The notes under the pieces: model-generated
Told to the model about the DNA's origin: nothing
Databases searched by the model: none
The model's input: only the letters and a program-made list of their open reading frames with translations
Program-made: the position numbers and the translations under genes
Source: Planococcus maritimus
GTDB taxonomy: Bacteria > Bacillota > Bacilli > Bacillales_A > Planococcaceae
DNA length: 64,000 nucleotides
Assembly (NCBI RefSeq): GCF_001592825.1
Contig: NZ_LTZG01000001.1
Coordinates: 1,116,001 to 1,180,000 of the forward strand
Direction of reading: 5' to 3'
Part shown: positions 51,917 to 61,591 of the stretch, piece by piece
Layout of the letters: each line of letters opens with the position of its first letter
Position numbering within the stretch: the stretch's first letter is position 1

Positions 51917-53014
51917 TCATTTTTCGTAAGGGGCCCGCTGATAAAAATAATTCGGTTTGACAATGTCATTTTTATACGGCTTATGGAAAATATGCGTTGT
52001 TGCCGGAGACACTGGCGGGATGAGCCATGCCCAGTTCCCGGTGACTTTACGCCCTTCCCGCTCTTCGATTTTTTCGAAATTCTTGAATTGCTTGGCGGCG
52101 GTATGGTGGTCGACAATGGTCACTCCTGCATTTGCAAAAGATTCCAGCACGGCCACATTCAATTCAACGAGCGCTTTATCTTTCCATAAGTTTCGCTGTG
52201 AACTCGTGTCGAGCCCCATGATTTCCGCCATTTTCGGCAACAGGCCATAGCGGTCTTCATCCGCTAAATTGCGTGCGCCGATTTCCGTTCCCATATACCA
52301 GCCATTGAAGGGGGCCATGCAGTATTCGACCCCGCCGATTTCAAGCTTCATATCAGATATGAGCGGCACCGCATACCACTTCACTCCAAGGTCCGCCATC
52401 GCTGGCCAGTCTGGGTGCCCAATTTCAACTTCAGGCTTGGCGTCTGCCGGCAGCTCGAACCATTTAGGCTCTTTTCCGGCTTCGCCGATCACCACTGGCA
52501 GCAGGTCGAAATCACCGCCCGCCCCTTGCCATCCGAGCGTCTCACATTGTGCGGTAAATGCAAGAGACGAGGAATCGCCGATGATCCGGCCGTCCCGTTC
52601 ATATCCTGCATAGCGCAATAATTGATGATTCCAGATGCGCATGCGGCTTTTATCGGATTGTTTGAAAATCGTAATGGCTGGGCGGATTTGCCCCCCGTTG
52701 AATGCAAAGCGCAAATGGCGGACGATGGCCGAAAATACTTGTTCTTCCGTTTCCGCTTCGCGCTCATCAAAAATTTCCAGCGTCTGCCAAAACAAACGCC
52801 CGATGCAGCGATTATTATTGCGCCACGCCATGCGCGCGCCGTGCTGTAATTCTTCTATTGTATGCATATAGCTGCCGGTAGACTCGATTTCCTGTTCGAT
52901 CTCTGCTACACGGCGGCGGATTTCCTGTTCACTTTTTCCCAGTTCTAAATAGCAAGTTTCAATGAAATGAGCAGCCTCTTCTAGCAATAGAGGGCATTCT
53001 GCAAGCTTTTCCAT
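51917..53014 (-). CDS. nos: Nitric oxide synthase oxygenase
   Basis: The 365-residue bacterial NOS makes NO and citrulline from arginine, using a separate flavodoxin or reductase. The haem Cys70 lies in [10 protein letters not shown]. The substrate Glu is in the [12 protein letters not shown] segment, and [11 protein letters not shown] is the pterin/haem region. No reductase domain is fused, as usual for Bacillus. AAAGGAG precedes the ATG at 53014. A TATAGT promoter lies about 95 bp upstream. Confidence 0.96.
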   Translation of the reverse strand: MEKLAECPLLLEEAAHFIETCYLELGKSEQEIRRRVAEIEQEIESTGSYMHTIEELQHGARMAWRNNNRCIGRLFWQTLEIFDEREAETEEQVFSAIVRHLRFAFNGGQIRPAITIFKQSDKSRMRIWNHQLLRYAGYERDGRIIGDSSSLAFTAQCETLGWQGAGGDFDLLPVVIGEAGKEPKWFELPADAKPEVEIGHPDWPAMADLGVKWYAVPLISDMKLEIGGVEYCMAPFNGWYMGTEIGARNLADEDRYGLLPKMAEIMGLDTSSQRNLWKDKALVELNVAVLESFANAGVTIVDHHTAAKQFKNFEKIEEREGRKVTGNWAWLIPPVSPATTHIFHKPYKNDIVKPNYFYQRAPYEK

Positions 53015-53107
53015 AGTTTCACTCCTTTCCGTACATCGTACCACCGGAACTGGCCGTCAGTCGCCAGATTTGTGACAACTCTTTGATTTTCAGCCGCGCT
53101 TTAGTAC

Positions 53108-53136
53108 ACTATAAAAAGTGAATTAAGTATTTTGAA
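53108..53136 (-). promoter_or_regulatory. Probable promoter of nos
   Basis: On the minus strand TTCAAA (4 of 6 to TTGACA), 17 bases, TATAGT. It gives a leader of roughly 85-90 bases before the nos start, in which I see no riboswitch. Confidence 0.5.
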
Positions 53137-53139
53137 AAT

Positions 53140-53276
53140 TAAAAGAGAGTTATACAGTCGCTTCAGGCGGACGCTTTCCGCGGGCATGGCTTCAGCCGCT
53201 TCCCTCGCTTTGCTCAGTCCAGGGTCTTCAGCTCATGCTATTCCCGCCGGAGTCGCCGCCTTCCACTCTTTTATAA
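53140..53276. repeat. Interspersed repeat D, related core without terminator flanks
   Basis: A GC-rich block (about 53158-53262) in an AT-rich gap. It shares with copies A-C the order CGCTTTCCG-GGGC, CAGCCGCTTC, GGGTCT, CCGGAGTCG-CG and CTTCC. The ends are imperfect inverted repeats, TAAAAGAGAGT (53140-53150) and ACTCTTTTA, and the inside can fold by GGCGG/CCGCC pairing. It fills most of the gap between the divergent nos and HAD genes and is not flanked by duplicated terminators. Confidence 0.7.
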
Positions 53277-53322
53277 AATTCATCTAATTGATACATAATA
53301 AAAAACAAGGGAGTGGTTCGAT

Positions 53323-54123
53323 ATGGTGAAAGCGATTTTCTTTGATTTGGACGATACTTTATTATGGGACCAGCAAAGCGTAAAAGAAGCCTTCCGTGAA
53401 ACATGCGAATGGGCAGCCGAACAGGCGGGCGCCGATTGCAGCGGTTTGGAACAGGCTGTGCGGGAAGAAGCCCGCGAATTATATGCAAGCTATCCGACAC
53501 ATGCCTTTACGCAAATGATCGGCATCAACCCGTTCGAAGGCCTATGGGGGCGCTTCGACGATTCAGGAGATGGCTTCCAGCAACTCAAGCAAGTGGCCCC
53601 CGGTTATCAGCAAGAGGCCTGGACCCTTGGGCTGAAACGCCTCGGCATCGATGACCCTGGCTTAGGGAAGAAATTGGCCGAGTATTTCCCAGAAGCAAGA
53701 AAACGCCACCCCATTCTCTACGAAGACAGCTTGGAAGTGCTCGATCAATTGAAAGGCCGCTTCGATTTATTGCTGTTGACCAATGGATCGCCCAGCCTGC
53801 AGCAAATCAAACTCGACATCACGCCGGAAATCGCGCCTTATTTTGACCATATCGTTGTCTCCGGTGCATTCGGGCGCGGCAAGCCGGACGCTTCCATCTT
53901 CGAGCATGCCTTGTCGAAGTTCGGCTATGCCCCGGAAGAGGTATTGATGGTCGGCGATAATCCGCTGACGGATATACTCGGTGCTGAACGCGCCGGCATC
54001 CCGTCCGCCTGGCTGAACCGAGAACAAAAAGCGCCTCATGAGACTGTAACCGCTACTTACGAAATCAAAAACCTAAAAGAGCTATTGCCCTTGCTCGATA
54101 AGCTGGAAACTGCATCTGTGTAA
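53323..54123 (+). CDS. HAD-family hydrolase
   Basis: The 266-residue HAD phosphatase has the nucleophile motif DLDDTLLWD (residues 8-16), TNG motif II, Lys in RGKPDASIF and acidic motif IV VGDNPLTDILGA, with a helical cap. It resembles the YjjG/YfnB group of nucleotide or sugar phosphatases; the substrate is unknown. AAGGGAGTGG precedes the ATG. A terminator follows. Confidence 0.88.
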   Translation: MVKAIFFDLDDTLLWDQQSVKEAFRETCEWAAEQAGADCSGLEQAVREEARELYASYPTHAFTQMIGINPFEGLWGRFDDSGDGFQQLKQVAPGYQQEAWTLGLKRLGIDDPGLGKKLAEYFPEARKRHPILYEDSLEVLDQLKGRFDLLLLTNGSPSLQQIKLDITPEIAPYFDHIVVSGAFGRGKPDASIFEHALSKFGYAPEEVLMVGDNPLTDILGAERAGIPSAWLNREQKAPHETVTATYEIKNLKELLPLLDKLETASV

Positions 54124-54178
54124 AAAAATGCCCGCCCCAATTGGTCTTTAGAGACATTGGGGACGGGCACTTTTTTTA
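54124..54178. terminator. Bidirectional terminator
   Basis: TGCCCG.CCCAAT and ATTGGG..CGGGCA around a loop with TCTTTAGAGA, A run before and T run behind, between the convergent HAD and serA genes. Confidence 0.9.
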
Positions 54179-55762
54179 TAGATCGATCGCCGTGACGCTT
54201 TCGATTTCTTCCAGTTTCTTCAGTTCTTCCAAATCTTCCGGATCGGCATGCTTATCGATCGACAGCATCATGATTGCGTCGCCGCCGACGTTCGAACGCC
54301 CAACCTGCATCGTCGCGATATTGATGTCTTCTGCCCCGAGCAAGGTGCCGACGCGGCCGATAACTCCCGGACGGTCATTATGGCGGATGAACAATAGATG
54401 GCCATTCGGCAGGAAGTCGACGATGTAATCGTCCACTTTGACGATGCGTGCGCCTTGTCCGTTCAAAAGCGTGCCGGATGCTTTGCGCGTGCCGCTATGC
54501 GTTTTCACTTCGACAGTGATGAGATTCGTGAAGCCGCGGGATTCCGTCGATTTATGTTCATTAACGTGAATGCCCTTTTGGTTGGCGATATACATCGCAT
54601 TGACGTCATTGACGTGTTTGCCGAGATGGCGCTTGAGCATCCCTTTGAGCATATTGCGCGTCAAGGGGCCGACTTCGAGGTTGGCAAGTTCGCCTGAATA
54701 ATAGACGTTCACTTCATCTGCCGTTTCCCCGGTCAAGTCAGTAAGGAACGTGCCAATGCGTTCTGCCAAATCGAAATACGGCTCGATGCGTTTCATGATT
54801 TCTTTCGGCACGGATGGCAAGTTCACCGAATTGCGGACAGTGCCATATTTAACGAAGCTGACGACGTCTTGGCTGACATCGACCGCGACGCTTTCCTGGG
54901 CTTCGAAAGTACTTGCCCCGAGGTGAGGCGTCGCGATGATTTCCGGCAATTCCAGCAAGCGGAAATCGACCATCGGCTCTTGTTCGAATACATCCAATGC
55001 CGCACCGGCCACTTTCCCGGACTTCACTGCATCGTACAAGGCGCTTTCATCGATGATGCCGCCGCGTGCGCAGTTGATGATCTGTACGCCGTCTTTCATC
55101 ACTTTAAAGGCTTCCGCATTAATCAAATGCTTGGTTTCTTTGAGCAGTGGCGTATGGACGGTGACAAAATCAGCGACTTTCAATACATCTTCTACTGAGC
55201 CGAAATCGACGCCAAGCTTTTCCGCTTTTTCAGCAGTCAAGAATGGGTCGTAGGCAACGATGTTCATGCGCTGGCCTTTCGCGCGGGCTGCGACTTCCTG
55301 GCCGATACGGCCGAAGCCGACGACGCCGAGCGTCTTGTTTTTCAATTCGACGCCAACATAGGATTTGCGGTCCCATTTGCCTTGCTTCAAGGAGTTATAG
55401 GCTTGTGGAATCTTGCGCGCCATGCCCATGAGCATCGCCATTGTATGCTCGGCTGCGGAATTGGTATTGCCGTCCGGTGCATTGACAACGATAATCCCGT
55501 GTTCGGTTGCCGCTGCCAAATCGATGTTATCGACCCCGACGCCTGCACGCCCGATGATTTTTAAATTGGATGCTTTTTCGATGAGTTCACGCGTCACTTG
55601 CGTCTGGCTGCGGACCAGCAATGCATCGAATCCATCGATGCGTTCGGCAAGTTCGGTTTCCGATAAATTCGTCTCCATGACGATGTTGATGCCGTCGGCG
55701 TGGCGCAGCGGATATACGCCTTCTTCTGATAGCGGGTCACTGATCAACACATGAAATGTCAT
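54176..55762 (-). CDS. serA: D-3-phosphoglycerate dehydrogenase
   Basis: The 528-residue enzyme starts serine synthesis by oxidising 3-phosphoglycerate. The NAD motif GFGRIGQ is near residue 149, active-site Arg in NCARGGI, Glu in the DVFEQEP region and His in TPHLGAST. An ASB-type domain and a C-terminal ACT domain (LFIRHNDRPGVIGRVGTLLG) follow, the site of serine feedback. The ATG shares a base with the TAA of the aminotransferase (TAATG). Controlled with it by the upstream T-box. Confidence 0.95.
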   Translation of the reverse strand: MTFHVLISDPLSEEGVYPLRHADGINIVMETNLSETELAERIDGFDALLVRSQTQVTRELIEKASNLKIIGRAGVGVDNIDLAAATEHGIIVVNAPDGNTNSAAEHTMAMLMGMARKIPQAYNSLKQGKWDRKSYVGVELKNKTLGVVGFGRIGQEVAARAKGQRMNIVAYDPFLTAEKAEKLGVDFGSVEDVLKVADFVTVHTPLLKETKHLINAEAFKVMKDGVQIINCARGGIIDESALYDAVKSGKVAGAALDVFEQEPMVDFRLLELPEIIATPHLGASTFEAQESVAVDVSQDVVSFVKYGTVRNSVNLPSVPKEIMKRIEPYFDLAERIGTFLTDLTGETADEVNVYYSGELANLEVGPLTRNMLKGMLKRHLGKHVNDVNAMYIANQKGIHVNEHKSTESRGFTNLITVEVKTHSGTRKASGTLLNGQGARIVKVDDYIVDFLPNGHLLFIRHNDRPGVIGRVGTLLGAEDINIATMQVGRSNVGGDAIMMLSIDKHADPEDLEELKKLEEIESVTAIDL

Positions 55763-56919
55763 TACTTATCCTTCCCTTCCAAGAAAACTTGCTGCGCGGC
55801 TGCGATGCCTGCGCCAAGCGTGATGTCTTGCCCAATCTTTTTCAAAACGATTTCCGATGCTGCGAGTGCCTGCAGCACTTCTGCCGGAGAGCAGTAGCCC
55901 ATATGCCCAATACGGAAGATGCTTTTCGCGAGGTGTTGCTGTCCTCCCGCGAACTCAATGGCAAAGTCTTCTTTTAGCACTTTGCGGAATTGTTCTGCGT
56001 CAAAATGTTCCGGATAAACGGCAGTAACGGTCGGCGATGCATCCTCGTCGCTCGTAAGCAAACGAACGCCCAATGCCTTAAAGGCGGCGCGTGTCATGTC
56101 GCGCATCAAGCGGTGCCGGCCGTAAACGTTTTCCAGCCCTTCTTCTTCCAGCAAGTTCAATACTTGCTGCAGGCCGTATAGAATAGAAATGGCCGGTGTG
56201 AAAGGCGTCGTGTCTTTTTCGATGCTGTCGCGGTGCTTTTTCAAATCCAAATAAAAACGGGGTTGCGGATTGGCTTCAATTTTCTCCCATGCCCGCTTGC
56301 TCGCGGCGATGAAGGCGAGCCCTGCCGGTAGCATGAATGCTTTTTGAGAACCCGTAACGACAATATCGACGCCCCATTTATCCATTTCCGTTTCCGTCCC
56401 CGCTACGCATGACACACCGTCGACGACAATCAAAGCATCCGATACTTGTTTCACAGTTTCGGCCAATGCTTGAACAGGGTTCAAGACGCCCGTTGAAGTT
56501 TCACAGAACGTAGAGAAGATGACGCGGATTTCCGGATGTTCACCGAGGAAGTTTTTGACGGCTTCCGGATCCACTGCTTGGCCCCATTCCACATTGAAAA
56601 CATGTGTCGCGATTCCGTAAGCCTGGCAGATTTTAGCGAAACGGTCTCCGAATGCGCCAGTGACGAGAACTAACACTTCATCGCCGGGCGCGACCGTATT
56701 GACCACTGCACTTTCGAGCGCGGAAGTTCCGCTTCCTGTCAAAATCATCACTTCTTCTTTTGTGCCGAACACTTTTTTCAATTTCGGGCGGATATCTCTG
56801 ATCAAAGAGTACGTGCTTTCCCCCCGGTGGCCGATCATCGGTTGTGCCATGGCACGCCCTACGCTAGGTGGAATCGGTGTCGGTCCTGGAATTCGCAAAA
56901 TTTGTTGGTCTGTCAGCAT
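55762..56919 (-). CDS. Class V aminotransferase, alanine-glyoxylate/serine-pyruvate type
   Basis: The 385-residue PLP enzyme has the PLP Lys in TGSQKAFMLP and the opening RIPGPTPIPPSVGRAM of the alanine-glyoxylate aminotransferase group, not the SerC (phosphoserine aminotransferase) group. Its place directly before serA in a T-box operon suggests that it supplies the second step of serine synthesis here; this is an inference. The ATG at 56919 follows AAAGGGG. Confidence 0.9.
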   Translation of the reverse strand: MLTDQQILRIPGPTPIPPSVGRAMAQPMIGHRGESTYSLIRDIRPKLKKVFGTKEEVMILTGSGTSALESAVVNTVAPGDEVLVLVTGAFGDRFAKICQAYGIATHVFNVEWGQAVDPEAVKNFLGEHPEIRVIFSTFCETSTGVLNPVQALAETVKQVSDALIVVDGVSCVAGTETEMDKWGVDIVVTGSQKAFMLPAGLAFIAASKRAWEKIEANPQPRFYLDLKKHRDSIEKDTTPFTPAISILYGLQQVLNLLEEEGLENVYGRHRLMRDMTRAAFKALGVRLLTSDEDASPTVTAVYPEHFDAEQFRKVLKEDFAIEFAGGQQHLAKSIFRIGHMGYCSPAEVLQALAASEIVLKKIGQDITLGAGIAAAQQVFLEGKDK

Positions 56920-56966
56920 GATAATGTCCCCTTTCGATTGGAAAAGATTATTCTGGAAATTCGGAT

Positions 56967-57230
56967 ACAAAAAAGACTCTACGCCCCACATCCAAGATGC
57001 AAGGGGCGAAGAGTCTCTAATCGCGGTACCACCCTAATTCACTGCCCGGAATGCAGGCAGCCTCATTAATATCATGCATAACGGGCATGAAACGGATGGG
57101 CCTACTGAAGTTTCAGCACATCTATTCGGGAGTGCTGCCAAATGCCGGAACCGCTGATTCTCACCACCCATCAGCTCTCTTCAGATTCCTCTGCACACGG
57201 CCTATCTCCGTCGCAATAGTTAATCGATAT
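56967..57230 (-). promoter_or_regulatory. T-box riboswitch of the serine operon
   Basis: On the minus strand: a stem I region with AGAGAGC (57174-57180) and GGTGAGAA; then the T-box sequence AGGGTGGTACCGCG (57022-57035), which reads the uncharged tRNA end. A terminator GACTCT.CGCCCC/GGGGCG.AGAGTC with six T residues ends near 56969. A Ser codon AGC followed by A (in GGCAGCACTCC) is the likely specifier, fitting the downstream serine genes, but I did not fold the whole stem I. Confidence 0.9.
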
Positions 57231-57239
57231 AATTGAATT

Positions 57240-57562
57240 GAGTCCATCATATATACGAAAAAAACTATTGTCAATATATAAAAAATATTTAGATTTCTCT
57301 GCAAGCGTTTCCAATGGCGCTGCCGCTATAAGCATTGCCCCTTAAAAAAAATTCCTGGCCCCACTTTTCTTTTCAGAGAATTCTGCATTTCAGAGTAATT
57401 CAATTGTAATAGCCCTGACATGTCAGCAAGCAGGTTTTTGCGTATAATGAATGGAGCTTCCCTTTTCCTTTGTGGCATTTCCCAGGAATAATGTCCTGTA
57501 AAAATGGGTAAATGGATTTTCAGGGAAGATTTTCGAATGCCCTTTGAAAGGAGAACACCATT
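57240..57562. other. Intergenic region upstream of the glycosylation operon
   Basis: About 320 bp without a gene. It contains a -10-like TATAAT (57443-57448) and, 16 bases before it, the perfect 12-bp palindrome CTGACATGTCAG (57415-57426), which occupies the -35 position and may be an operator. The rest shows no clear structure. Confidence 0.55.
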
Positions 57563-58501
57563 ATGAAGCTGATCTCTATTATTGTACCGGCTTTCAATGA
57601 AGAAGCGAACATCGCTTCGATGTACAAGACTTTGGTGCAAGAACTTGAGCCGCTTCCTTATCTGTATGAAATCATGTTTATCAACGACGGCAGCAGCGAC
57701 GGGACTTTAGATGAAATCCTCAAACTCGCCAATGAACACGAAACCGTTAAATACATTTCGCTGTCACGCAATTTCGGCAAAGAATCTGCTATGTTCGCAG
57801 GGATGAAGCGTATTAAGGGAGACGCTGCTATTTTGATGGACAGCGATATGCAACATCCTCCTACATTGATTTGCGAAATGATTCAAGGCTACGAGGAAGG
57901 CTTTCACCAAGTCGTTGCCAAGCGTTCACGCAAAGGAGATTCGAAACTGCGCAGCGCTTTGTCTTCCCTGTATTATAAAGTGGTCAATTCCGTAACGGAT
58001 GTCAGCTTCGAAGACGGAGAAGGCGATTTTCGGCTGTTGAGCCGCAAAGCCATCAATTCGATTTTGGCGCTCAGTGAAAGCAACCGCTTTTCCAAAGGCA
58101 TCTACTCTTGGATCGGTCTCAGCAAGAAAACCATCAGCTATGAAAACGTTGTGCGTGCAGAAGGCGATTCTAAATGGTCGTTTGCCAGCCTCGTCAATTA
58201 CGGGATCGATGGAATCATTTCGTTCAATATGAAACCTTTGCGCATCTGCTTTTACACCGGATTTCTCGTATTGTTCCTATCCTTGCTTTATATCGCTTTT
58301 ACGTTCTATGAGATCATGGCGCGTGGTGTTATTGCGCCCGGCTATTTCACAACAATTACCGCGATCCTGCTGCTTGGCGGCATTCAGTTGATCAGCCTCG
58401 GCGTTATCGGAGAATACGTCGGCAGGATCTATAACGAGACCAAACAACGGCCGCATTTCTTGGTCGACATGAGCAATGTGGATGAATACGATGAATCTTA
58501 A
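57563..58501 (+). CDS. Membrane-bound GT2 glycosyltransferase, CsbB/GtrB type
   Basis: The 312-residue enzyme has a family 2 domain (IIVPAFNEEANI, FINDGSSDGT, MDSDMQHPP with the metal-binding Asp pair) and two C-terminal membrane helices (about 230-290). It transfers a sugar from UDP-sugar to undecaprenyl phosphate on the inner membrane face, like B. subtilis CsbB. AAAGGAG precedes the ATG. First gene of an operon with a GtrA-type flippase and a YfhO-type transferase. Confidence 0.92.
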   Translation: MKLISIIVPAFNEEANIASMYKTLVQELEPLPYLYEIMFINDGSSDGTLDEILKLANEHETVKYISLSRNFGKESAMFAGMKRIKGDAAILMDSDMQHPPTLICEMIQGYEEGFHQVVAKRSRKGDSKLRSALSSLYYKVVNSVTDVSFEDGEGDFRLLSRKAINSILALSESNRFSKGIYSWIGLSKKTISYENVVRAEGDSKWSFASLVNYGIDGIISFNMKPLRICFYTGFLVLFLSLLYIAFTFYEIMARGVIAPGYFTTITAILLLGGIQLISLGVIGEYVGRIYNETKQRPHFLVDMSNVDEYDES

Positions 58502-58886
58502 ACGCCTGAATACGGAGTTCACCCGCTTTGTTTTTGTTGGGGTCGTCAACACGCTCAGCTATTATTCCATCTATTTGTTTTTGCATAATGTGCTCGACTG
58601 GGCTTATATGCTGTCCCATATCATCGGCTTTTTGATCAGCTTGAATATTTCCTTTTTCTTAAACACTTACGTAACGTATCGCGTCAAACCGACCTTGAAG
58701 AAGTACTTGTATTTCCCACTGACACAAGTCGTCAATATGTCGGTTTCTACATTCCTGATTTTTATATTTGTGGAATTTCTTCATATCAACAGCAATATTG
58801 CGCCATTCGCCGCGGTGATCTTCACCATCCCCGTAACATTTATCGTTTCGGGAAAAATCCTCAAAGCGCCAGTGCAATCCAAATAA
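58491..58886 (+). CDS. GtrA-family membrane protein (lipid-sugar flippase)
   Basis: A roughly 131-residue protein with four membrane segments and the GtrA opening FTRFVFVGVVNTLSYYSIY. GtrA/GtcA proteins are thought to flip undecaprenyl-phosphate sugars. It overlaps the GT2 gene end. Starts at 58482 or 58491 are both possible; I use 58491, where the ATG gives the shorter charged N-terminus, because neither has a strong site. Confidence 0.88.
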   Translation: MNLKRLNTEFTRFVFVGVVNTLSYYSIYLFLHNVLDWAYMLSHIIGFLISLNISFFLNTYVTYRVKPTLKKYLYFPLTQVVNMSVSTFLIFIFVEFLHINSNIAPFAAVIFTIPVTFIVSGKILKAPVQSK

Positions 58887-58905
58887 TCGTAAAGACGGTG
58901 GCATT

Positions 58906-61521
58906 ATGCGTTCTTTTCGTCCCTATCTTCTACTAACAGTTGCATTTCTAGCCATGGCCATTATCGGCCATGGCGTCTTTCTGTTTCAATGGACTCAAAA
59001 CCAATATATGGCGGGGCCAAACGACGGACTGGCCCAGATGATGCCGTTTAAGCATTTGCTTTATGACCACTATACGCAAGGTGAATTTTTCTATTCTTTC
59101 GATTTCGGTCTTGGTGCTGGCATATTCAGTGAGCTGTCGTATTATTTTTCCACCTCATTCGTGTATATCTCGACACTCGTGATCGTCTATTTGCTCGACT
59201 CCCTTCAATTGATTGGTGATCCGGATGTCCTGTTCTGGGCCAATGCCTCCGTGTTCATCAGTGTCGCCCGGTTGACGATCGTACTGATCGTCACGTACAC
59301 CTTGTTCCGCTATATGCGCATTTCGCGCATTTCGGCAGTCGTTGGGGCAAGTATCTACGGACTATCCGGTATGTATTTCCGCCATGCGGCTTTCTGGGAG
59401 TTTTTCGCAGATGCGTTCATTTGGCTGCCTCTGTTGATTTTTGGAGCAGAGAAAATCTTCCGTGAACAGAAGCCGGGTTGGTTTATGTTCGCCGTTGCGA
59501 TCGCGATGATCGATAATTTCTATTTTGCTTATATCAACTTTCTCCTGACGGGCATTTATATTGTGTTTCGCCTATTCATTCCGCTTGAGAAAACGGAAAC
59601 AAAGTGGAAGCAAGCCATTCTATGGTTCTTGATGGCCGGATCGATCGGCGCTGGCATGTCCATGATATCGTTCATCCCTTCTGTCTATGCATTTTTGAAC
59701 AATCATCGGCCAGCATTCCAGCAAGATATTCTATGGTTCGAGGAAACGGAAAATATCCTGTTCATGAGTCGTTACATTCTGTTACCGGCGATGTTTATGC
59801 TATTTTTATTCGTTCCATCCCTTTATAAACTCCATCGCTTTAGGCTTTTCGCATTGCTCGGCCTTCTAGCGATGGTGCTGTATCACAGTCCGATGGCCGG
59901 CAGTATATTCAATGGCTTTTCTGCACCTCAGCACCGCTGGGAATATTTTTTGTCGCTTATGGCTGCAGGTGCTATTGCCAGCGGCTTGGATCATTTCCAT
60001 AAGCTGAAATTGAAAGAAATAGTCGCAGCTTCAATCATGACTGCTCTCTTTTATTGGTGGTTCGCCTGGAGAGATGAAGCGCTTGAGTTCACTACGCTGT
60101 ATCCGCGCCTGGCACTAGTGGGGCTGGTATTGAGCTTGTCAGCCGCTTTGGCAGCGCCGGCCATACGGCGACAATGGCAAAAACCATTGCTTGCTTTCGT
60201 ATTGATTATTTTAGTCATGGCCACTTCCAATGTCTACCAAAGTGAAAAATTGCTGGAGAACGCCGATGTCGAGGACGTCGATGAAGAGTTGATTACCGGG
60301 GAAGATTACGACGATGCCGAAGTGCGTGCTTTGGTCGACGAAATTCAGGAACGGGAAACGAGTGAGATGTACCGCATCGACTGGATGGAAGGCGTGCGCA
60401 ATAATACGCCGATTGTCCAGGATTTCCAAGGACTCAGCGCGTATTCCAGCATCTTGAACAAAAACTTGCTGTATTTTTACTTATACGATTTGGAAATCGA
60501 TATGCAGCGTGAAAGCGTCAGCCGCTACGCAACACTCGGCAATCGCAGCAATCTCCACAGCCTATTGCAAGGCAATTATGCGATACGGGAAAAAGACGAC
60601 CCGAATGTGCCGTTCGGCTTCCGTAAGTTCGCCGCGACTGAGAATTTCATCGCCTATCAAAATCGCTACCCGCTACCTTTTGCACGTCCCGCTTTCCAGG
60701 TGTATCAAGAGTCACAGCTTGCCGATGAACCGCCTTTGCTGCGTGAACACGCCATGCTCAGCGGAATTGTCTTGGATGAGACTACTGAAACTGAGCCTCT
60801 TCCGGATCGCTTCCCAGGAAAGGCTGATTACGACATCGAAGAGATAGATGCGAGCTACCGAGACGGCGTGCTCGATATTTCCGAAGAAACTGGCGGAATG
60901 GATTTAGTGCTTGATGAAGTTCCGGAAGAAGGCGATTTGTACATCTCCTTCCATTTAGCAAACACCGCAGCGGACCAGGGCTTCCCACTCGAAATCAACG
61001 AGTACCGGACAACCCGCAAGTCCAATCAATCGATTTACAAAACCTTTGTCGATGATCTGACGATTCGGATTGAGGCAGCACAAAAAATTGAAATTCGCCT
61101 GCCTGAGGGAACATACGAACTAACGGATATTGAAATTGTGAAAGAACCTTACACCCTTCTTAGAGAACAGAATGCTTTAGCGGACCGTACGAGCAACTTG
61201 AGCATCGACGGCAGTAAAGTGGACGTGACTTATGACAATCAAGATGGTGCTCCATATCTCAATTTGTCGATTCCTTACGAAAGAGGTTGGCAGGCGACCA
61301 TCAACGGCGAACCGGTCGATGTGCTGAAAGCCAATTATGCATTTTTAGCAGTGCCTCTTGGAGATGGTATGAACGACATTGAACTGCGCTACCGCCCGCC
61401 GTTCTTTTTGCCTTCTCTGTTCATTAGTTTGTTATCGCTTGCTGCCGGCTTGTTCTGGCTTCGTCGCCGCAAAAGAAACGAGCTTCACAAGTATGCGCCA
61501 AAAGACTCTATGCCGAATTAA
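58906..61521 (+). CDS. YfhO-family GT-C glycosyltransferase
   Basis: An 871-residue protein with a signal-like first helix, about 12 membrane segments in the first two thirds (to about residue 460) and again at the C-terminus (FLPSLFISLLSLAAGLFWL), and a large extracytoplasmic part between. Acidic residues in the first outer loop (AGPNDGLAQMMPFKH) suit a GT-C fold. B. subtilis YfhO adds GlcNAc to lipoteichoic acid using CsbB-made lipid sugar; the same role is inferred. It closes the three-gene operon. Confidence 0.9.
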   Translation: MRSFRPYLLLTVAFLAMAIIGHGVFLFQWTQNQYMAGPNDGLAQMMPFKHLLYDHYTQGEFFYSFDFGLGAGIFSELSYYFSTSFVYISTLVIVYLLDSLQLIGDPDVLFWANASVFISVARLTIVLIVTYTLFRYMRISRISAVVGASIYGLSGMYFRHAAFWEFFADAFIWLPLLIFGAEKIFREQKPGWFMFAVAIAMIDNFYFAYINFLLTGIYIVFRLFIPLEKTETKWKQAILWFLMAGSIGAGMSMISFIPSVYAFLNNHRPAFQQDILWFEETENILFMSRYILLPAMFMLFLFVPSLYKLHRFRLFALLGLLAMVLYHSPMAGSIFNGFSAPQHRWEYFLSLMAAGAIASGLDHFHKLKLKEIVAASIMTALFYWWFAWRDEALEFTTLYPRLALVGLVLSLSAALAAPAIRRQWQKPLLAFVLIILVMATSNVYQSEKLLENADVEDVDEELITGEDYDDAEVRALVDEIQERETSEMYRIDWMEGVRNNTPIVQDFQGLSAYSSILNKNLLYFYLYDLEIDMQRESVSRYATLGNRSNLHSLLQGNYAIREKDDPNVPFGFRKFAATENFIAYQNRYPLPFARPAFQVYQESQLADEPPLLREHAMLSGIVLDETTETEPLPDRFPGKADYDIEEIDASYRDGVLDISEETGGMDLVLDEVPEEGDLYISFHLANTAADQGFPLEINEYRTTRKSNQSIYKTFVDDLTIRIEAAQKIEIRLPEGTYELTDIEIVKEPYTLLREQNALADRTSNLSIDGSKVDVTYDNQDGAPYLNLSIPYERGWQATINGEPVDVLKANYAFLAVPLGDGMNDIELRYRPPFFLPSLFISLLSLAAGLFWLRRRKRNELHKYAPKDSMPN

Positions 61522-61591
61522 CGGGTTTAGCTTCTCTCCTAACTGTGTAAGGAATGGTAATAACATTTTTTGGGAGAAAGGAGCAAATTCG

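Noticed and set aside
57299..57312. cre-like sequence TGCAAGCGTTTCCA before the glycosylation operon
   Set aside because: Two positions break the CcpA consensus and it is far from the likely -10 box.
57326..57640. 104-codon minus-strand ORF across the start of the GT2 gene
   Set aside because: It covers the promoter and ribosome site of a well-supported gene and resembles no family.
61379..61591. Extended N-terminus for SodC reaching into the YfhO gene
   Set aside because: The lipobox signal peptide and strong ribosome site fix the start at 61592.
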